Shown one piece after another: positions 43,725-53,021 of a DNA stretch of 64,000 nt. Position 1 is the stretch's first letter. The number at the start of each line of letters is the position of its first letter. The notes under the pieces are model-generated. The model did no database searches and was not told the DNA's origin. It saw only the letters and a list, made by a program, of their open reading frames with translations. Where the stretch lies: positions 1 through 64,000 of the forward strand of contig NZ_BAAAFG010000012.1 in NCBI RefSeq assembly GCF_039523415.1. The letters are read 5' to 3'. Source of the DNA: Gangjinia marincola (GTDB taxonomy: Bacteria; Bacteroidota; Bacteroidia; Flavobacteriales; Flavobacteriaceae). The translations under genes were made by a program, and so were the position numbers.

Positions 43725-45047
43725 ATGAAAAAAATAATTCTTCTTCTGCTAATTAGTTTAAGTTTTCAACTACATGCTCAATTGCTTCCCGAACGTGAAC
43801 GCGCTCAAGTCATAGACGAGGTGCTTAAAGATCGTTTTAATAACCTACTGCCTAAACTTATGGATCGTACGGGTTTTGATATGTGGGTAGTCATCTCACG
43901 GGAGTATAATGAAGACCCTGTGCTCAAAACAATGCTTCCTGCCACTTGGCTCAATGCACGGCGAAGAACCATTTTAGTCTTTTACCGCAATAAAGAACAA
44001 AACACCATTGAAAAATTAGCTATTGCGAGGTATAATGTTGGGGAAAACATCACTTCGGCCTGGGATAAAGAGAAGGAACCTGACCAGTGGAAGGCGCTCA
44101 TAGACATCATTAAAGACCGCAACCCGGCAAAGATCGGACTCAACTATTCAACCAATTTTGGATTAGCAGATGGGCTGGTAAAAACAGATTATGAAGAATT
44201 CATGCAAGCCCTTCCTGCAGCATATAAATCTAAAGTAGCTTCTGCAGAAAAATTAGCCATTGCCTGGTTAGAAACCAGAACGAAAAAAGAAATGGAGATT
44301 TTTGAGAACCTGGTGCAACTCACTCACGATGTGATCGCAGAAGCTTTTAGCAATAAGGTCATTACCGTAGGCAAGACCACTACAGATGATGTGGTGTGGT
44401 TCTTACGCCAAAAGGTGACCGATTTGGGAGCCGAAACCTGGTTCCATCCCACGGTAGATATACAGCGCACCAATGAAGAGTTGCAAAGTCATATCACCTC
44501 GTTCTCTAACCGACCTAAAGACAAGGTGATTCAGTACGGCGACCTGCTCCATTGCGATTTTGGGATTACGTATTTGCGCATGAATACAGATTGCCAACAA
44601 CATGCATACGTGCTAAAACCAGATGAAGACAAAGCGCCTGATTTTTTGGTGTCCGCTTTCGCGGAAGGAAACAAAGTGCAGGATATATTCACCAAGAATT
44701 TTGAAACCGGCAAAACCGGAAATGAAATTTTACTCAACTCCTTAGCTGAAGCCAAAGCCGAAGGTTTACGTCCCAGTATTTACACCCACCCGCTTGGTTT
44801 GTACGGCCATAGTGCCGGTCCTACCATCGGGATGTGGGACAGTCAGGGTGGTGTCCCGGGAACAGGGGATTATCCGCTGTATGAAAATACAGGCTATGCC
44901 ATTGAACTCAACACCACGGTAACTATCCCGCAATGGAAAAAAGACATCCGCATCATGTTAGAAGAAGCCGGCTTTTGGGGAGAAAATGGATTTAGATATG
45001 TGAATGAGCGACAGGAGGAGTTGTTATTAATAAACACAGACCAATAA
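43725..45047 (+). CDS. Exported M24-family metallopeptidase (Xaa-Pro aminopeptidase-like)
   Basis: The 440-residue protein has a signal peptide and the pita-bread M24 fold in its second half. Candidate metal ligands are the aspartate in HCDFGITYLRMNTD with its second aspartate, a histidine in THPLGLYGHSAGP, and the glutamates in YAIELNTTVTIP and IMLEEAG. Proteins of this type remove N-terminal residues before proline, here probably in the periplasm. The first half is the creatinase-like N-domain. Length and order are normal. Confidence 0.88.
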   Translation: MKKIILLLLISLSFQLHAQLLPERERAQVIDEVLKDRFNNLLPKLMDRTGFDMWVVISREYNEDPVLKTMLPATWLNARRRTILVFYRNKEQNTIEKLAIARYNVGENITSAWDKEKEPDQWKALIDIIKDRNPAKIGLNYSTNFGLADGLVKTDYEEFMQALPAAYKSKVASAEKLAIAWLETRTKKEMEIFENLVQLTHDVIAEAFSNKVITVGKTTTDDVVWFLRQKVTDLGAETWFHPTVDIQRTNEELQSHITSFSNRPKDKVIQYGDLLHCDFGITYLRMNTDCQQHAYVLKPDEDKAPDFLVSAFAEGNKVQDIFTKNFETGKTGNEILLNSLAEAKAEGLRPSIYTHPLGLYGHSAGPTIGMWDSQGGVPGTGDYPLYENTGYAIELNTTVTIPQWKKDIRIMLEEAGFWGENGFRYVNERQEELLLINTDQ

Positions 45048-45107
45048 ACATTTATTGAACACACTGCAACAACTAATACTTAGAACAATCTTTTTTTAAA
45101 CAAAGTC

Positions 45108-45674
45108 ATGAAAACATATTTTAACCTTTTTATTCTATTTTCATTTATTGCTTCAAGTCATTTCACTTATAGTCAATATGAAATCGTCCCACCAAAAGGC
45201 TACGATCTTCAAATAGGAAACATGGTGAGCATGCTTGAAAATCTAAAGGGGAGGGTAACTCAAAGCGTAGCTACAATTTCTCAAAAAGAAACTGATTTTC
45301 TACTGGATCAGGATGCAAATCGCATCGGGGCTATGATCTATCATCTTGCCGCTACAGAGAAGGTCTATCAGCTTATCACATTTGAAAACAGACAGTTTAA
45401 TAAAGAAGAAGAAAAAACGTGGGGAGTCGCATTGAGTTTGGGAGAAAATGCACGAGAACAATTTAAAGATCAACCCATATCGTATTACCTGTCCATTTGG
45501 GATGAGGTAAGAGCCGAAACCTTAAGATTACTCAAAGAAAAAGACGATAAGTGGTTCAGTAAAAAAGCAAAAGGAGCCGGTGGAATGACCAATCATTGGG
45601 CATGGTTTCACGTGATGGAGCATCAAGCAAACCATATGGGACAGATTAGATTAATTCAAAAAAGAGTGAAGTAG
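45108..45674 (+). CDS. Exported DinB-superfamily protein
   Basis: The 188-residue protein has a signal peptide and a four-helix DinB/YfiT-like bundle. The presumed metal-binding histidines are in MIYHLAATEK, in the middle, and in WFHVMEHQANHMGQIRLI near the C-terminus. DinB-like proteins are often thiol transferases or metal enzymes. The signal peptide makes a periplasmic location likely. No neighbour suggests a specific substrate. Confidence 0.8.
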   Translation: MKTYFNLFILFSFIASSHFTYSQYEIVPPKGYDLQIGNMVSMLENLKGRVTQSVATISQKETDFLLDQDANRIGAMIYHLAATEKVYQLITFENRQFNKEEEKTWGVALSLGENAREQFKDQPISYYLSIWDEVRAETLRLLKEKDDKWFSKKAKGAGGMTNHWAWFHVMEHQANHMGQIRLIQKRVK

Positions 45675-45780
45675 CGAATATACTTTTTTAAGTTCTTAGG
45701 ATAGGCTTAACATAAACTTAGCCCGTCAATACAAATAAATTGTTTTCTCATACGTTATAGATGAATTAAATCCAAAAACT

Positions 45781-46638
45781 ATGAAAACAAACATTATAAG
45801 TATAAGTCTAGTAGCGACGTTATTGGTAAGCTGTGTCTCAAAGAAAAAGTACACCGAGTTAGAGGGTAGATACAACAATTCTCAATCTGAATTACAACAA
45901 GCCCGCGTAGAAAATGAAGATCTCAACGCCAGGATGCAGGAGATTGAGATGCGCGTAGAACGTTACAATTCCAAAATCGAAAGCCTTCAAACAGATAAAG
46001 AAGGTATGATGGTTAAATCTGCAGAGGGTGATCTCGTAATGTCTGAAAAGAATAAAGCGACCATGCGCTCAACGCTGGCAAAAGTTCCTGCATCAAAGTT
46101 GGCCGGAGCTACAACACTCAAAGACTCCTTGAATGTTGCCATTGCCTATACCTTATCTCAAAAAATAGGAGTGGACGCTCCAGATGACTTTAAAGTAAAT
46201 ATTGATGAAACTGTAGTCATGATTGACATTGACGATGACATGTTGTTTAAGGATAGCAGTTATCGTATAGGCAGTGATGCAGATGAAATTTTGCAGCGCA
46301 TCGCTAATGTGGTTAATTCAGAACCCTCATTAGAGGTTCTGGTTGAAGGACATACCGATAGCCGTACGGTAAAAGAAGGTGGTTACATTAAAGATAATTG
46401 GCAGCTAAGTACAGAGCGTAGTGCTGCTATCGTACGACGTTTACAGGATAAATTTGGCGTAGCTCCGGATCAATTAATCGTTGCAGGAAGAGGAAGTTTT
46501 GATCCTGTATCTCCTAATGATAATGCCGAAAATATGGCGAGTAATCGTCGTACACAAATCGTGATTATGCCTAATCTGGATAAGTTTTTTGCACTCATGG
46601 GTGCTGAAAGTGATACTACACAAGCAAGTTTTGAATAA
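45781..46638 (+). CDS. OmpA-family lipoprotein
   Basis: The 285-residue protein starts with a lipoprotein signal (lipobox LVSC, Cys 18), a coiled-coil segment (about 20-75, rich in Glu, Gln and Arg), and a C-terminal OmpA peptidoglycan-binding domain (about 150-270) with VEGHTDSRTV and NMASNRRTQIVI. It would link the outer membrane to peptidoglycan. The gene is single and is followed by a clear terminator at 46698-46734. Confidence 0.92.
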   Translation: MKTNIISISLVATLLVSCVSKKKYTELEGRYNNSQSELQQARVENEDLNARMQEIEMRVERYNSKIESLQTDKEGMMVKSAEGDLVMSEKNKATMRSTLAKVPASKLAGATTLKDSLNVAIAYTLSQKIGVDAPDDFKVNIDETVVMIDIDDDMLFKDSSYRIGSDADEILQRIANVVNSEPSLEVLVEGHTDSRTVKEGGYIKDNWQLSTERSAAIVRRLQDKFGVAPDQLIVAGRGSFDPVSPNDNAENMASNRRTQIVIMPNLDKFFALMGAESDTTQASFE

Positions 46639-46697
46639 TTGATATAGAGAACATCATCTATTATCGCTAGAATTTGCTTTAAAACAAATAAAATTTC

Positions 46698-46734
46698 TCA
46701 GCCATAGTTTCTTTTTGTAGCTATGGCTGATTTT
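46698..46734 (+). terminator. Intrinsic terminator after the OmpA lipoprotein gene
   Basis: TCAGCCATAG (46698-46707) and CTATGGCTGA (46721-46730) form a perfect 10-base stem followed by TTTT. The rest of the 46639-46943 gap shows no gene. Confidence 0.88.
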
Positions 46735-46943
46735 GTTTTATATAATAGGTAGTAATTTTCAAGATCTCATCTAATCCAGATCTTTTTTTCACAACAGCTG
46801 TATGTTTGAAATGATGAAGAGAATTCAATGGTCTCTTCATCGTTGTATAGCGAGGAGCACTTTGGCATTTTACGTTAGAATAATGATAGAAAATTAGCTT
46901 TCAGAAATTAATACGCTATTTTTCAGGTGTAAAATAGATATTC

Positions 46944-48167
46944 ATGTATCAATTATCTTCTACCTTCTTTGTAATGCTAGTCAGCTCCTTTAGTCTACTT
47001 TCTGCTCAAAAAAATAATGAATGTTCTTGCAAACAGGATTTGCATCAGCTGCATTTAGAATTGATCCGTACCCCGGCTTTTAATGAAAATAAAGAAGCCT
47101 ATAAAGCAAAACATCGTGAGGCGCTTGAAGAGGTAAAGAACATTAAAACCACCTTTGATTGCTTTGAAATGCTTTCTCGACTGACCCTTCCTTTAAATGA
47201 TAATCATTTACGGGTATACGGTCCTGCGACGACTAAAAAGCAGGATTCGGTTGCATTTAATAGACTTAAGGTGGTAAATCTGGTAAGTGTAATCCCCAAC
47301 GTAGATATTGATTTAGATAGTTTGGAGCAGCGCTTGGAGTTTAGAAAATCAGAAGACTTAGAGGGAATATACCACAGTGCAACACTTAAGGTAGCCCTGT
47401 ATCATGATTTGGATCGCAAAGAATATGTGGCTGTGGTATTAGAAGCAGATCATCCACTTTGGGAGCGGGGAGAAGTGTTTAGTACCTATGTTCCTTACGG
47501 AAAAGAATACCTCCTGGCGACAGGCACCAATTTTAACACCCGCCGACTCATTAGCTACACAGAACAGATCTTAGAGGGAAGATTACTTTCTGCCGGATTG
47601 AAAAAAGATACCTTAAAACGCTATTTTGATAAGGCGCCTAATCCTGAAGAAACTTACCTGCGAAAAGAGCTGAGCGATCAAGTGACCTACCTCAAAATCG
47701 GAAGCTTTAAATCTTTTTATCCAACCCTCTCAGAGGCTGAAGCTTTTTATGAAACCTTAGAGGATTCCCTCAACAAACCAAATTTAATTATTGATTTACG
47801 GGATAATACGGGCGGGGGAGATCGAAACTCTGACATTTTATACAAAATAATCAAGAAATACATCAAGGATAATCAATTATACATTTTGGTCAATTACAAC
47901 ACCGCCAGCAATGCAGAACAATTTGCCGTAAAACTCATGCAAAAAGATAATGTTACCGTGTTAGGGCAACAAACCAAAGGCACCATAGCGTATGAGATCA
48001 AAGACGATCCAATGAAATTATCCTGCACCAAATTCATCGCCATCCTGCCTTCAAAAAAACACGCTGAATTCTTACGCTACGAGTCACAGGGCATCCAACC
48101 AAAGGTTGAACTCACCACAGACCTCTCCTGGATGGAGCAGGTGATGGAGTTTATTGAAAAAAAATAG
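46944..48167 (+). CDS. Exported S41-like (C-terminal processing protease-type) peptidase
   Basis: The 407-residue protein has a signal peptide (cleavage near LLSAQ) and a C-terminal S41 domain with LIIDLRDNTGGGDRNSD and a likely nucleophile segment NYNTASNAEQFAVKLM, where the Ser after Ala is the candidate catalytic residue; the more usual form has SAS or SASAAE. A partner lysine is expected about 25 residues later, in the region VLGQQTKGTI. No PDZ domain is obvious. It probably cleaves periplasmic proteins, but the substrate is unknown. Confidence 0.78.
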   Translation: MYQLSSTFFVMLVSSFSLLSAQKNNECSCKQDLHQLHLELIRTPAFNENKEAYKAKHREALEEVKNIKTTFDCFEMLSRLTLPLNDNHLRVYGPATTKKQDSVAFNRLKVVNLVSVIPNVDIDLDSLEQRLEFRKSEDLEGIYHSATLKVALYHDLDRKEYVAVVLEADHPLWERGEVFSTYVPYGKEYLLATGTNFNTRRLISYTEQILEGRLLSAGLKKDTLKRYFDKAPNPEETYLRKELSDQVTYLKIGSFKSFYPTLSEAEAFYETLEDSLNKPNLIIDLRDNTGGGDRNSDILYKIIKKYIKDNQLYILVNYNTASNAEQFAVKLMQKDNVTVLGQQTKGTIAYEIKDDPMKLSCTKFIAILPSKKHAEFLRYESQGIQPKVELTTDLSWMEQVMEFIEKK

Positions 48168-48174
48168 TTTTGAG

Positions 48175-48360
48175 TCTTTGAGTCTGTGAGCGTTGAGTAA
48201 AAATGATTGTTAAAGTACTTAGGAGTAAGGATAAGGCATTTTATTACGTTTTATTCCTACACTTACAAAATAGCTTTGCGACTTAGCGTCTTTGCGTGAA
48301 TTAAAAGTTGCGATTAGCCTTGCTCAAATGTATAACGTTCAACCTTGAACTTTCAACCTT
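48175..48360. repeat. Low-complexity Bacteroidota-style interspersed repeat
   Basis: The gap after the S41 gene holds near-periodic words: GAGTCTTTGAGTCTGTGAG (48171-48190), TTTGCGACTTAGCGTCTTTG (48275-48294) and CAACCTTGAACTTTCAACC (48340-48358). Tracts of this type recur between genes in this phylum. No gene is present here. Confidence 0.5.
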
Positions 48361-48367
48361 AGAACCG

Positions 48368-49996
48368 CTAAACCTGTAACACTCCCATATTAAAGGGCTT
48401 TTCAATCGGCTTGTGATTGGCAGCCTCAATACCCATACTGATCCATTTGCGGGTATCCATCGGATTGATAACAGCATCTGTCCAGAGTCTTGCAGCAGCG
48501 TAATAAGGGCTGATTTGCTCGTCATAGCGTGCTTTGATGCGGTCGTAAAGTTCTTTTTCAACTTCAGGAGTTATTTTTTCACCTTTCTTTTTAAGCGATG
48601 CCGTTTCAATTTGTAGTAATACTTTGGCGGCACTATTCCCGCTCATCACCGCTAATTCTGCACTGGGCCAAGCCACAATTAATCTTGGGTCATAGGCTTT
48701 ACCACACATGGCATAATTGCCTGCACCATAGCTATTCCCCATCACCACCGTAAATTTTGGTACCACAGAATTACTTACGGCATTGACCATTTTAGCACCG
48801 TCTTTAATGATCCCGCCATGTTCACTTTTACTACCCACCATAAAGCCGGTCACGTCCTGTAAGAACACCAACGGAATCTTTTTTTGATTACAATTTGCGA
48901 TAAAGCGGGTGGCTTTATCTGCCGAGTCACTGTAAATAACTCCGCCAAACTGCATTTCTCCTTTTTTAGTCTTGACCAGTTTACGTTGGTTGGCAACAAT
49001 CCCAACAGCCCATCCATCAATACGCGCATAACCGGTGAGAATGGTTTGACCGTAACCGGCCTTATATTCCTCAAAGGTTGAATCATCTACCAGGCAATCA
49101 ATGATTTCCATCGTATCATATTGGTCCTGTCGTGATTTTGGGAGGATTCCGAAAATTCGTTCAGGATTTTGAGCGGGTTTTTTAGCTTCTTTTCGGTTAA
49201 ATCCGGCTTTGTCAAAATCACCAATTTTGTCTACGATATTCTTGATTGTATCTAGTGCATCTTGATCATCTTTTGCTTTATAGTCTGTGACTCCGCTAAT
49301 TTCGCAGTGCGTTGTAGCTCCGCCTAGGGTTTCATTATCAATACTTTCACCTATAGCAGCTTTAACGAGGTAACTCCCTGCCAAAAAAATGCTTCCGGTT
49401 TTATCCACGATCAGGGCTTCATCGCTCATGATGGGGAGGTAGGCTCCGCCGGCAACGCAACTGCCCATCACAGCGGCAATTTGAGTGATGCCCATACTGC
49501 TCATCACGGCGTTGTTTCTAAAGATTCGACCAAAGTGTTCTTTATCTGGAAAGATTTCGTCCTGCATGGGCAAATAGACTCCGGCACTATCTACTAAATA
49601 AATGATGGGGATATTATTCTCCATCGCGATTTCTTGTGCTCTTAAGTTCTTTTTGCCGGTAATTGGGAACCAGGCTCCCGCCTTGACGGTAGCATCATTT
49701 GCCACTACGATACACTGCTTTCTGCTTATGTGTGCTATCTTAATCACGACTCCGCCACTTGGACAACCCCCGTGTTCTTCATACATTCCTTCACCGGCAA
49801 AAGCCCCAATTTCAATGGCTTTTTTAGGATCATCCACTAAATAATCAATACGCTCACGTGCGGTCATCTTACCTTTAGCTTTGTGCTTATCGATACGTTT
49901 TTGTCCGCCGCCCAGTTTTACCTGGTTGAGTTTTCGATTAAGGTCTGAAATAAGGAGTTTATTGTGATCTTCGTTTTTATTGAACTTGATGTCCAT
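48368..49996 (-). CDS. Biotin-dependent acyl-CoA carboxylase, carboxyltransferase beta subunit
   Basis: The 542-residue cytosolic protein has the two-domain carboxyltransferase fold: an N-half with GGCPSGGVVIKIAHISRKQC and GSCVAGGAYLPIMSDEALIV, and a C-half with VVMGNSYGAGNYAMCGKAYD and AVMSGNSAA. It transfers CO2 from carboxybiotin to an acyl-CoA. Length and motifs fit methylcrotonyl-CoA carboxylase beta or propionyl-CoA carboxylase beta; I cannot separate these without a tree. The biotin-carrying alpha subunit is not in the window, so it is encoded elsewhere. Confidence 0.9.
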   Translation of the reverse strand: MDIKFNKNEDHNKLLISDLNRKLNQVKLGGGQKRIDKHKAKGKMTARERIDYLVDDPKKAIEIGAFAGEGMYEEHGGCPSGGVVIKIAHISRKQCIVVANDATVKAGAWFPITGKKNLRAQEIAMENNIPIIYLVDSAGVYLPMQDEIFPDKEHFGRIFRNNAVMSSMGITQIAAVMGSCVAGGAYLPIMSDEALIVDKTGSIFLAGSYLVKAAIGESIDNETLGGATTHCEISGVTDYKAKDDQDALDTIKNIVDKIGDFDKAGFNRKEAKKPAQNPERIFGILPKSRQDQYDTMEIIDCLVDDSTFEEYKAGYGQTILTGYARIDGWAVGIVANQRKLVKTKKGEMQFGGVIYSDSADKATRFIANCNQKKIPLVFLQDVTGFMVGSKSEHGGIIKDGAKMVNAVSNSVVPKFTVVMGNSYGAGNYAMCGKAYDPRLIVAWPSAELAVMSGNSAAKVLLQIETASLKKKGEKITPEVEKELYDRIKARYDEQISPYYAAARLWTDAVINPMDTRKWISMGIEAANHKPIEKPFNMGVLQV

Positions 49997-50215
49997 GGAG
50001 CTTGTTTTAATTTTGAATGGGCAACGAAAATACGAAAACGGTTTCGTTTTTTTATAGACCGTCTTGCGCTGTAACCGATAAATTTAAAGTCCTCCCTATT
50101 TTTACCTGTTTAAGCTGAAGCTTTTGACTAAAGCAATATACTTAAACCACTTTCTTTTGAAATCTGCAGCAAAACACGATATTTGTAGTTATGCGCTAGT
50201 GATTGCAGCGGCATC

Positions 50216-50241
50216 CCCCTCCCCAATATATTGGGGAGGGG
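50216..50241. repeat. Perfect 26-bp palindrome (REP-like)
   Basis: The sequence from 50216 to 50241 equals its own reverse complement; its half is CCCCTCCCCAATA. A weaker relative, CCCAATAGATTGGG, follows at 50264-50277. It lies between the carboxylase gene and a small membrane gene that face away from each other, so it could act as a cruciform or a repeat element. Nothing else is seen in the 49997-50301 gap. Confidence 0.75.
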
Positions 50242-50301
50242 ATACAGCGAAAAGCACGGTCGACCCAATAGATTGGGGAGAAGCGCCCAAAAAATTTATG
50301 T

Positions 50302-50484
50302 ATGAGTATGAATAAAAATACAGTGTTGGCTTGGGCCACATTTATTATGATTGTTGTGGGATTAGGATTAATCGCAATGGGTGCATTTAGGTACAATGAA
50401 GTTGCCGGCTGGGGATTTGCTGCTGTGGGTGTGGGATTTTTTGCCATCGCCTGGGTATTCAATGCTTTAAAGGGTAGGGTTTAA
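50302..50484 (+). CDS. 60-residue two-helix membrane protein (CAL67264-like)
   Basis: The tiny protein has two transmembrane helices (LAWATFIMIVVGLGLIAMGA and GWGFAAVGVGFFAIAWVFNA) with a short soluble hairpin between. It resembles the small uncharacterised membrane-protein family named after a Gramella gene (CAL67264), which I recognise from the sequence pattern only. The ATG at 50302 or the one two codons later could be used. It is the first of a plus-strand run. Confidence 0.75.
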   Translation: MSMNKNTVLAWATFIMIVVGLGLIAMGAFRYNEVAGWGFAAVGVGFFAIAWVFNALKGRV

Positions 50485-50516
50485 AATGTTCTTGGTTTAT
50501 CGTTTATGGTTCAATA

Positions 50517-50906
50517 ATGGCAAAAATCACCAAATTTGAAGAATTGGAGGTATGGCAGCGTTCTCGTAAACTGAGTTCACAAGTCCATGAACTTATAATA
50601 TCTACTAAAATTTTATCTAATTTTAGGCTTAGAGATCAAATGGAAGGAAGTTCAGGATCAATAATGGATAATATTGCAGAGGGGTTTGATCGTGATGGTA
50701 ATAAAGAATTTCATAACTTTTTAAGTTACGCTAAGGGGTCGGCAGGAGAATTGAAATCGCAACTATATCGATCATTAGACAAAGGTTATATCACGAATGA
50801 AAATTTTGAAAGCCTCTCTCAAGAATGTGAAACAATCAAAAACAAAATTGGAGCACTTATGTTTTATTTAAGAAAATCTGATTATAAAGGAATAAAATTT
50901 AAATAA
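50517..50906 (+). CDS. Four-helix bundle protein (S23/IVP type)
   Basis: The 129-residue protein begins FEELEVWQRSRKLSSQVHEL and continues with GSSGSIMDNIAEGF and FLSYAKGSAGELKSQLY, the signature of the four-helix bundle family. Many members are encoded inside 23S rRNA intervening sequences, but this one is free-standing between protein genes. The function is unknown. The heptamer repeat begins 13 bases after its stop codon. Confidence 0.88.
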   Translation: MAKITKFEELEVWQRSRKLSSQVHELIISTKILSNFRLRDQMEGSSGSIMDNIAEGFDRDGNKEFHNFLSYAKGSAGELKSQLYRSLDKGYITNENFESLSQECETIKNKIGALMFYLRKSDYKGIKFK

Positions 50907-50918
50907 GCTATTTTCTTA

Positions 50919-51034
50919 ACCACGAACCACGAACCACGAACCACGAACCACGAACCACGAACCACGAACCACGAACCACGAACCACGAACCACGAACCAC
51001 AAACCACAAACCACGAACCACAAACCACAAACCA
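50919..51034 (+). repeat. 16-copy heptamer tandem repeat in front of ettA
   Basis: Sixteen consecutive copies of a 7-base unit run from 50919 to 51030 with a 4-base partial copy to 51034. Copies 1-11 are ACCACGA; copies 12, 13, 15 and 16 are ACCACAA and copy 14 is ACCACGA. The repeat ends 3 bases before the ettA ATG at 51038, so it occupies the whole leader. Length changes of 7 bases would alter spacing but not the reading frame of ettA. Confidence 0.95.
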
Positions 51035-51037
51035 ATT

Positions 51038-52732
51038 ATGGCTGACGATAAAAAAATAATTTTTTCGATGTCTGGGGTCACTAAGACGTATCCCAGTGCA
51101 AATACACCTGTACTAAAAAATATTTACCTCAGTTTTTTCTACGGGGCTAAAATAGGAATACTGGGACTTAACGGTTCTGGTAAATCTACCTTACTGCGCA
51201 TTATTGCGGGTGAGGAAAAGAACTTTCAGGGTGATGTGGTGTTCTCACAGGATTATTCGGTGGGATACCTGGAGCAGGAGCCAAAACTGGATCCTGAAAA
51301 AACCGTATTAGAAGTGGTCAAAGAAGGTGCCAGTGAGATCGTGGGTGTGCTGGAGGAGTACAACAAGATCAACGATATGTTTGGCTTAGAAGAGGTGTAT
51401 AGCGATCCAGATAAGATGGAGAAGCTCATGAATAAACAAGCCGAACTGCAAGATAAAATAGATGCAGCAAATGGCTGGGAGCTGGATACCAAACTAGAGA
51501 TTGCGATGGATGCGCTGCGCACTCCGCCAAGTGATATGAAAGTTGGTGTGCTCTCTGGTGGGGAGAAACGCCGTGTCGCTTTATGCAGATTGTTGCTTCA
51601 GGAGCCAGATGTATTGCTGCTGGATGAGCCTACCAACCACCTGGATGCAGAATCGGTGCATTGGCTGGAGCATCACTTATCCCAATATAAAGGTACTGTA
51701 ATTGCTGTGACGCATGACCGTTATTTTTTAGATAACGTGGCGGGTTGGATTTTAGAATTGGATCGAGGCGAAGGCATCCCGTGGAAAGGGAATTACTCCT
51801 CTTGGCTGGATCAAAAGTCTACTAAAATGGCGCAGGAAGAAAAGCAAGCTAGTAAACGCAGAAAAACGCTGGAACGCGAATTAGAATGGGTGCGCATGGC
51901 ACCAAAGGGTCGTCAATCCAAGCAAAAAGCACGTCTAAACAACTACGATAAGTTGATGAGCCAGGATCAAAAGCAGATGGATGAAAAGCTGGAGATTTAT
52001 ATACCCAATGGCCCCAGGTTAGGAACTAATGTGATTGAAGCCAAAGGAGTGAGCAAAGCCTACGGCGATAAGCTGCTGTATGAAGACTTGAACTTTAAAC
52101 TTCCACAAGCCGGGATTGTTGGAATTATAGGACCTAACGGTGCCGGTAAGACCACCATTTTTAGAATGATTATGGGAGAGGAAACTCCTGATAAAGGCAC
52201 CTTTGAAGTAGGAGAAACGGCAAAAATCGCTTATGTGGATCAGACCCACAGTAATATAGATCCTGAAAAAAGTATTTGGGAAAATTTTTGTGACGGGCAG
52301 GAACTCATCATGATGAGTGGGCGAGAGGTCAATTCCAGAGCCTATTTGAGCCGATTTAATTTTAGCGGGAGCGATCAAAACAAAAAGGTAAGCACCCTAT
52401 CTGGTGGACAGCGCAACAGATTGCACTTGGCGATGACCCTAAAAGAAGAAGGCAACGTATTGCTGCTGGATGAGCCTACCAATGACCTTGATGTAAATAC
52501 CCTGCGTGCCTTAGAAGAAGGATTAGAAAACTTTGCCGGCTGTGCGGTAGTGATTAGTCACGACAGATGGTTTTTAGATCGTATTTGTACGCATATTTTA
52601 GCGTTTGAAGGCGATAGTCAGGTGTATTTCTTTGAAGGGAGTTACAGTGATTACGAAGAAAATAAAAAGAAACGCCTGGGTGGTGATTTAATGCCGAAGC
52701 GTATAAAGTATAAAAAACTGGTGAGGAATTAG
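51038..52732 (+). CDS. ettA: Energy-dependent translational throttle protein EttA (ABC-F ATPase)
   Basis: The 564-residue ABC-F protein has two ATPase domains, with Walker A GLNGSGKST (about 45-53) and GPNGAGKTT (about 369-377), signature motifs LSGGEKRRVAL and LSGGQRNRLHL, and Walker B LLLDEPTNHLDAES and LLLDEPTNDLDVNT. An arm-like insertion sits in the first domain, and no membrane part is present, as expected for EttA, which binds the ribosomal E site and gates early elongation in response to the ATP/ADP ratio. The leader is replaced by the heptamer repeat. The length is normal for EttA. Confidence 0.95.
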   Translation: MADDKKIIFSMSGVTKTYPSANTPVLKNIYLSFFYGAKIGILGLNGSGKSTLLRIIAGEEKNFQGDVVFSQDYSVGYLEQEPKLDPEKTVLEVVKEGASEIVGVLEEYNKINDMFGLEEVYSDPDKMEKLMNKQAELQDKIDAANGWELDTKLEIAMDALRTPPSDMKVGVLSGGEKRRVALCRLLLQEPDVLLLDEPTNHLDAESVHWLEHHLSQYKGTVIAVTHDRYFLDNVAGWILELDRGEGIPWKGNYSSWLDQKSTKMAQEEKQASKRRKTLERELEWVRMAPKGRQSKQKARLNNYDKLMSQDQKQMDEKLEIYIPNGPRLGTNVIEAKGVSKAYGDKLLYEDLNFKLPQAGIVGIIGPNGAGKTTIFRMIMGEETPDKGTFEVGETAKIAYVDQTHSNIDPEKSIWENFCDGQELIMMSGREVNSRAYLSRFNFSGSDQNKKVSTLSGGQRNRLHLAMTLKEEGNVLLLDEPTNDLDVNTLRALEEGLENFAGCAVVISHDRWFLDRICTHILAFEGDSQVYFFEGSYSDYEENKKKRLGGDLMPKRIKYKKLVRN

Positions 52733-52779
52733 GTTTGGGGAAAGAGCCTTAATTTTAAGAGTCGACGCCTTACGAATGA

Positions 52780-53000
52780 TTAGAATGAATGGATTCCCCC
52801 TTTGAAGGCCTTTGCTGAGCTAAGTCTAAGTAGGGCGAGGGGGATGTTTAAGCATTAATTATATTAGTCCTTAATGTGGCGAAAAGCACTTTATTAGTAT
52901 CCCTGTTTTCAGTTAGTTACCAGACTCTTGAATCAATTAATTTAGTACTCTAGTTATATATTAAGATGCTCTAATCTCTAGCATCTAATTTTTAATATCT
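52780..53000. other. Intergenic spacer with imperfect palindrome
   Basis: Between ettA and the MuiA-like gene lies a loose inverted repeat, TTCCCCCTTTGAAGG (52793-52807) against GGGCGAGGGGGATG (52833-52846), like the one near 54962-55015. No gene is present here. Confidence 0.45.
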
Positions 53001-53021
53001 TATTTACTAATAAACCATATA

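Noticed and set aside
50124..50315. A 63-codon plus-strand frame through the 26-bp palindrome
   Set aside because: It passes through a repeat element and overlaps the better-supported small membrane gene at 50302.
50517..50906. The four-helix-bundle gene as part of a 23S rRNA intervening sequence
   Set aside because: No rRNA sequence flanks it; both neighbours are protein genes.
50919..51034. The heptamer array as a CRISPR
   Set aside because: The units are contiguous with no unique spacers, are far too short, and no cas gene is nearby.
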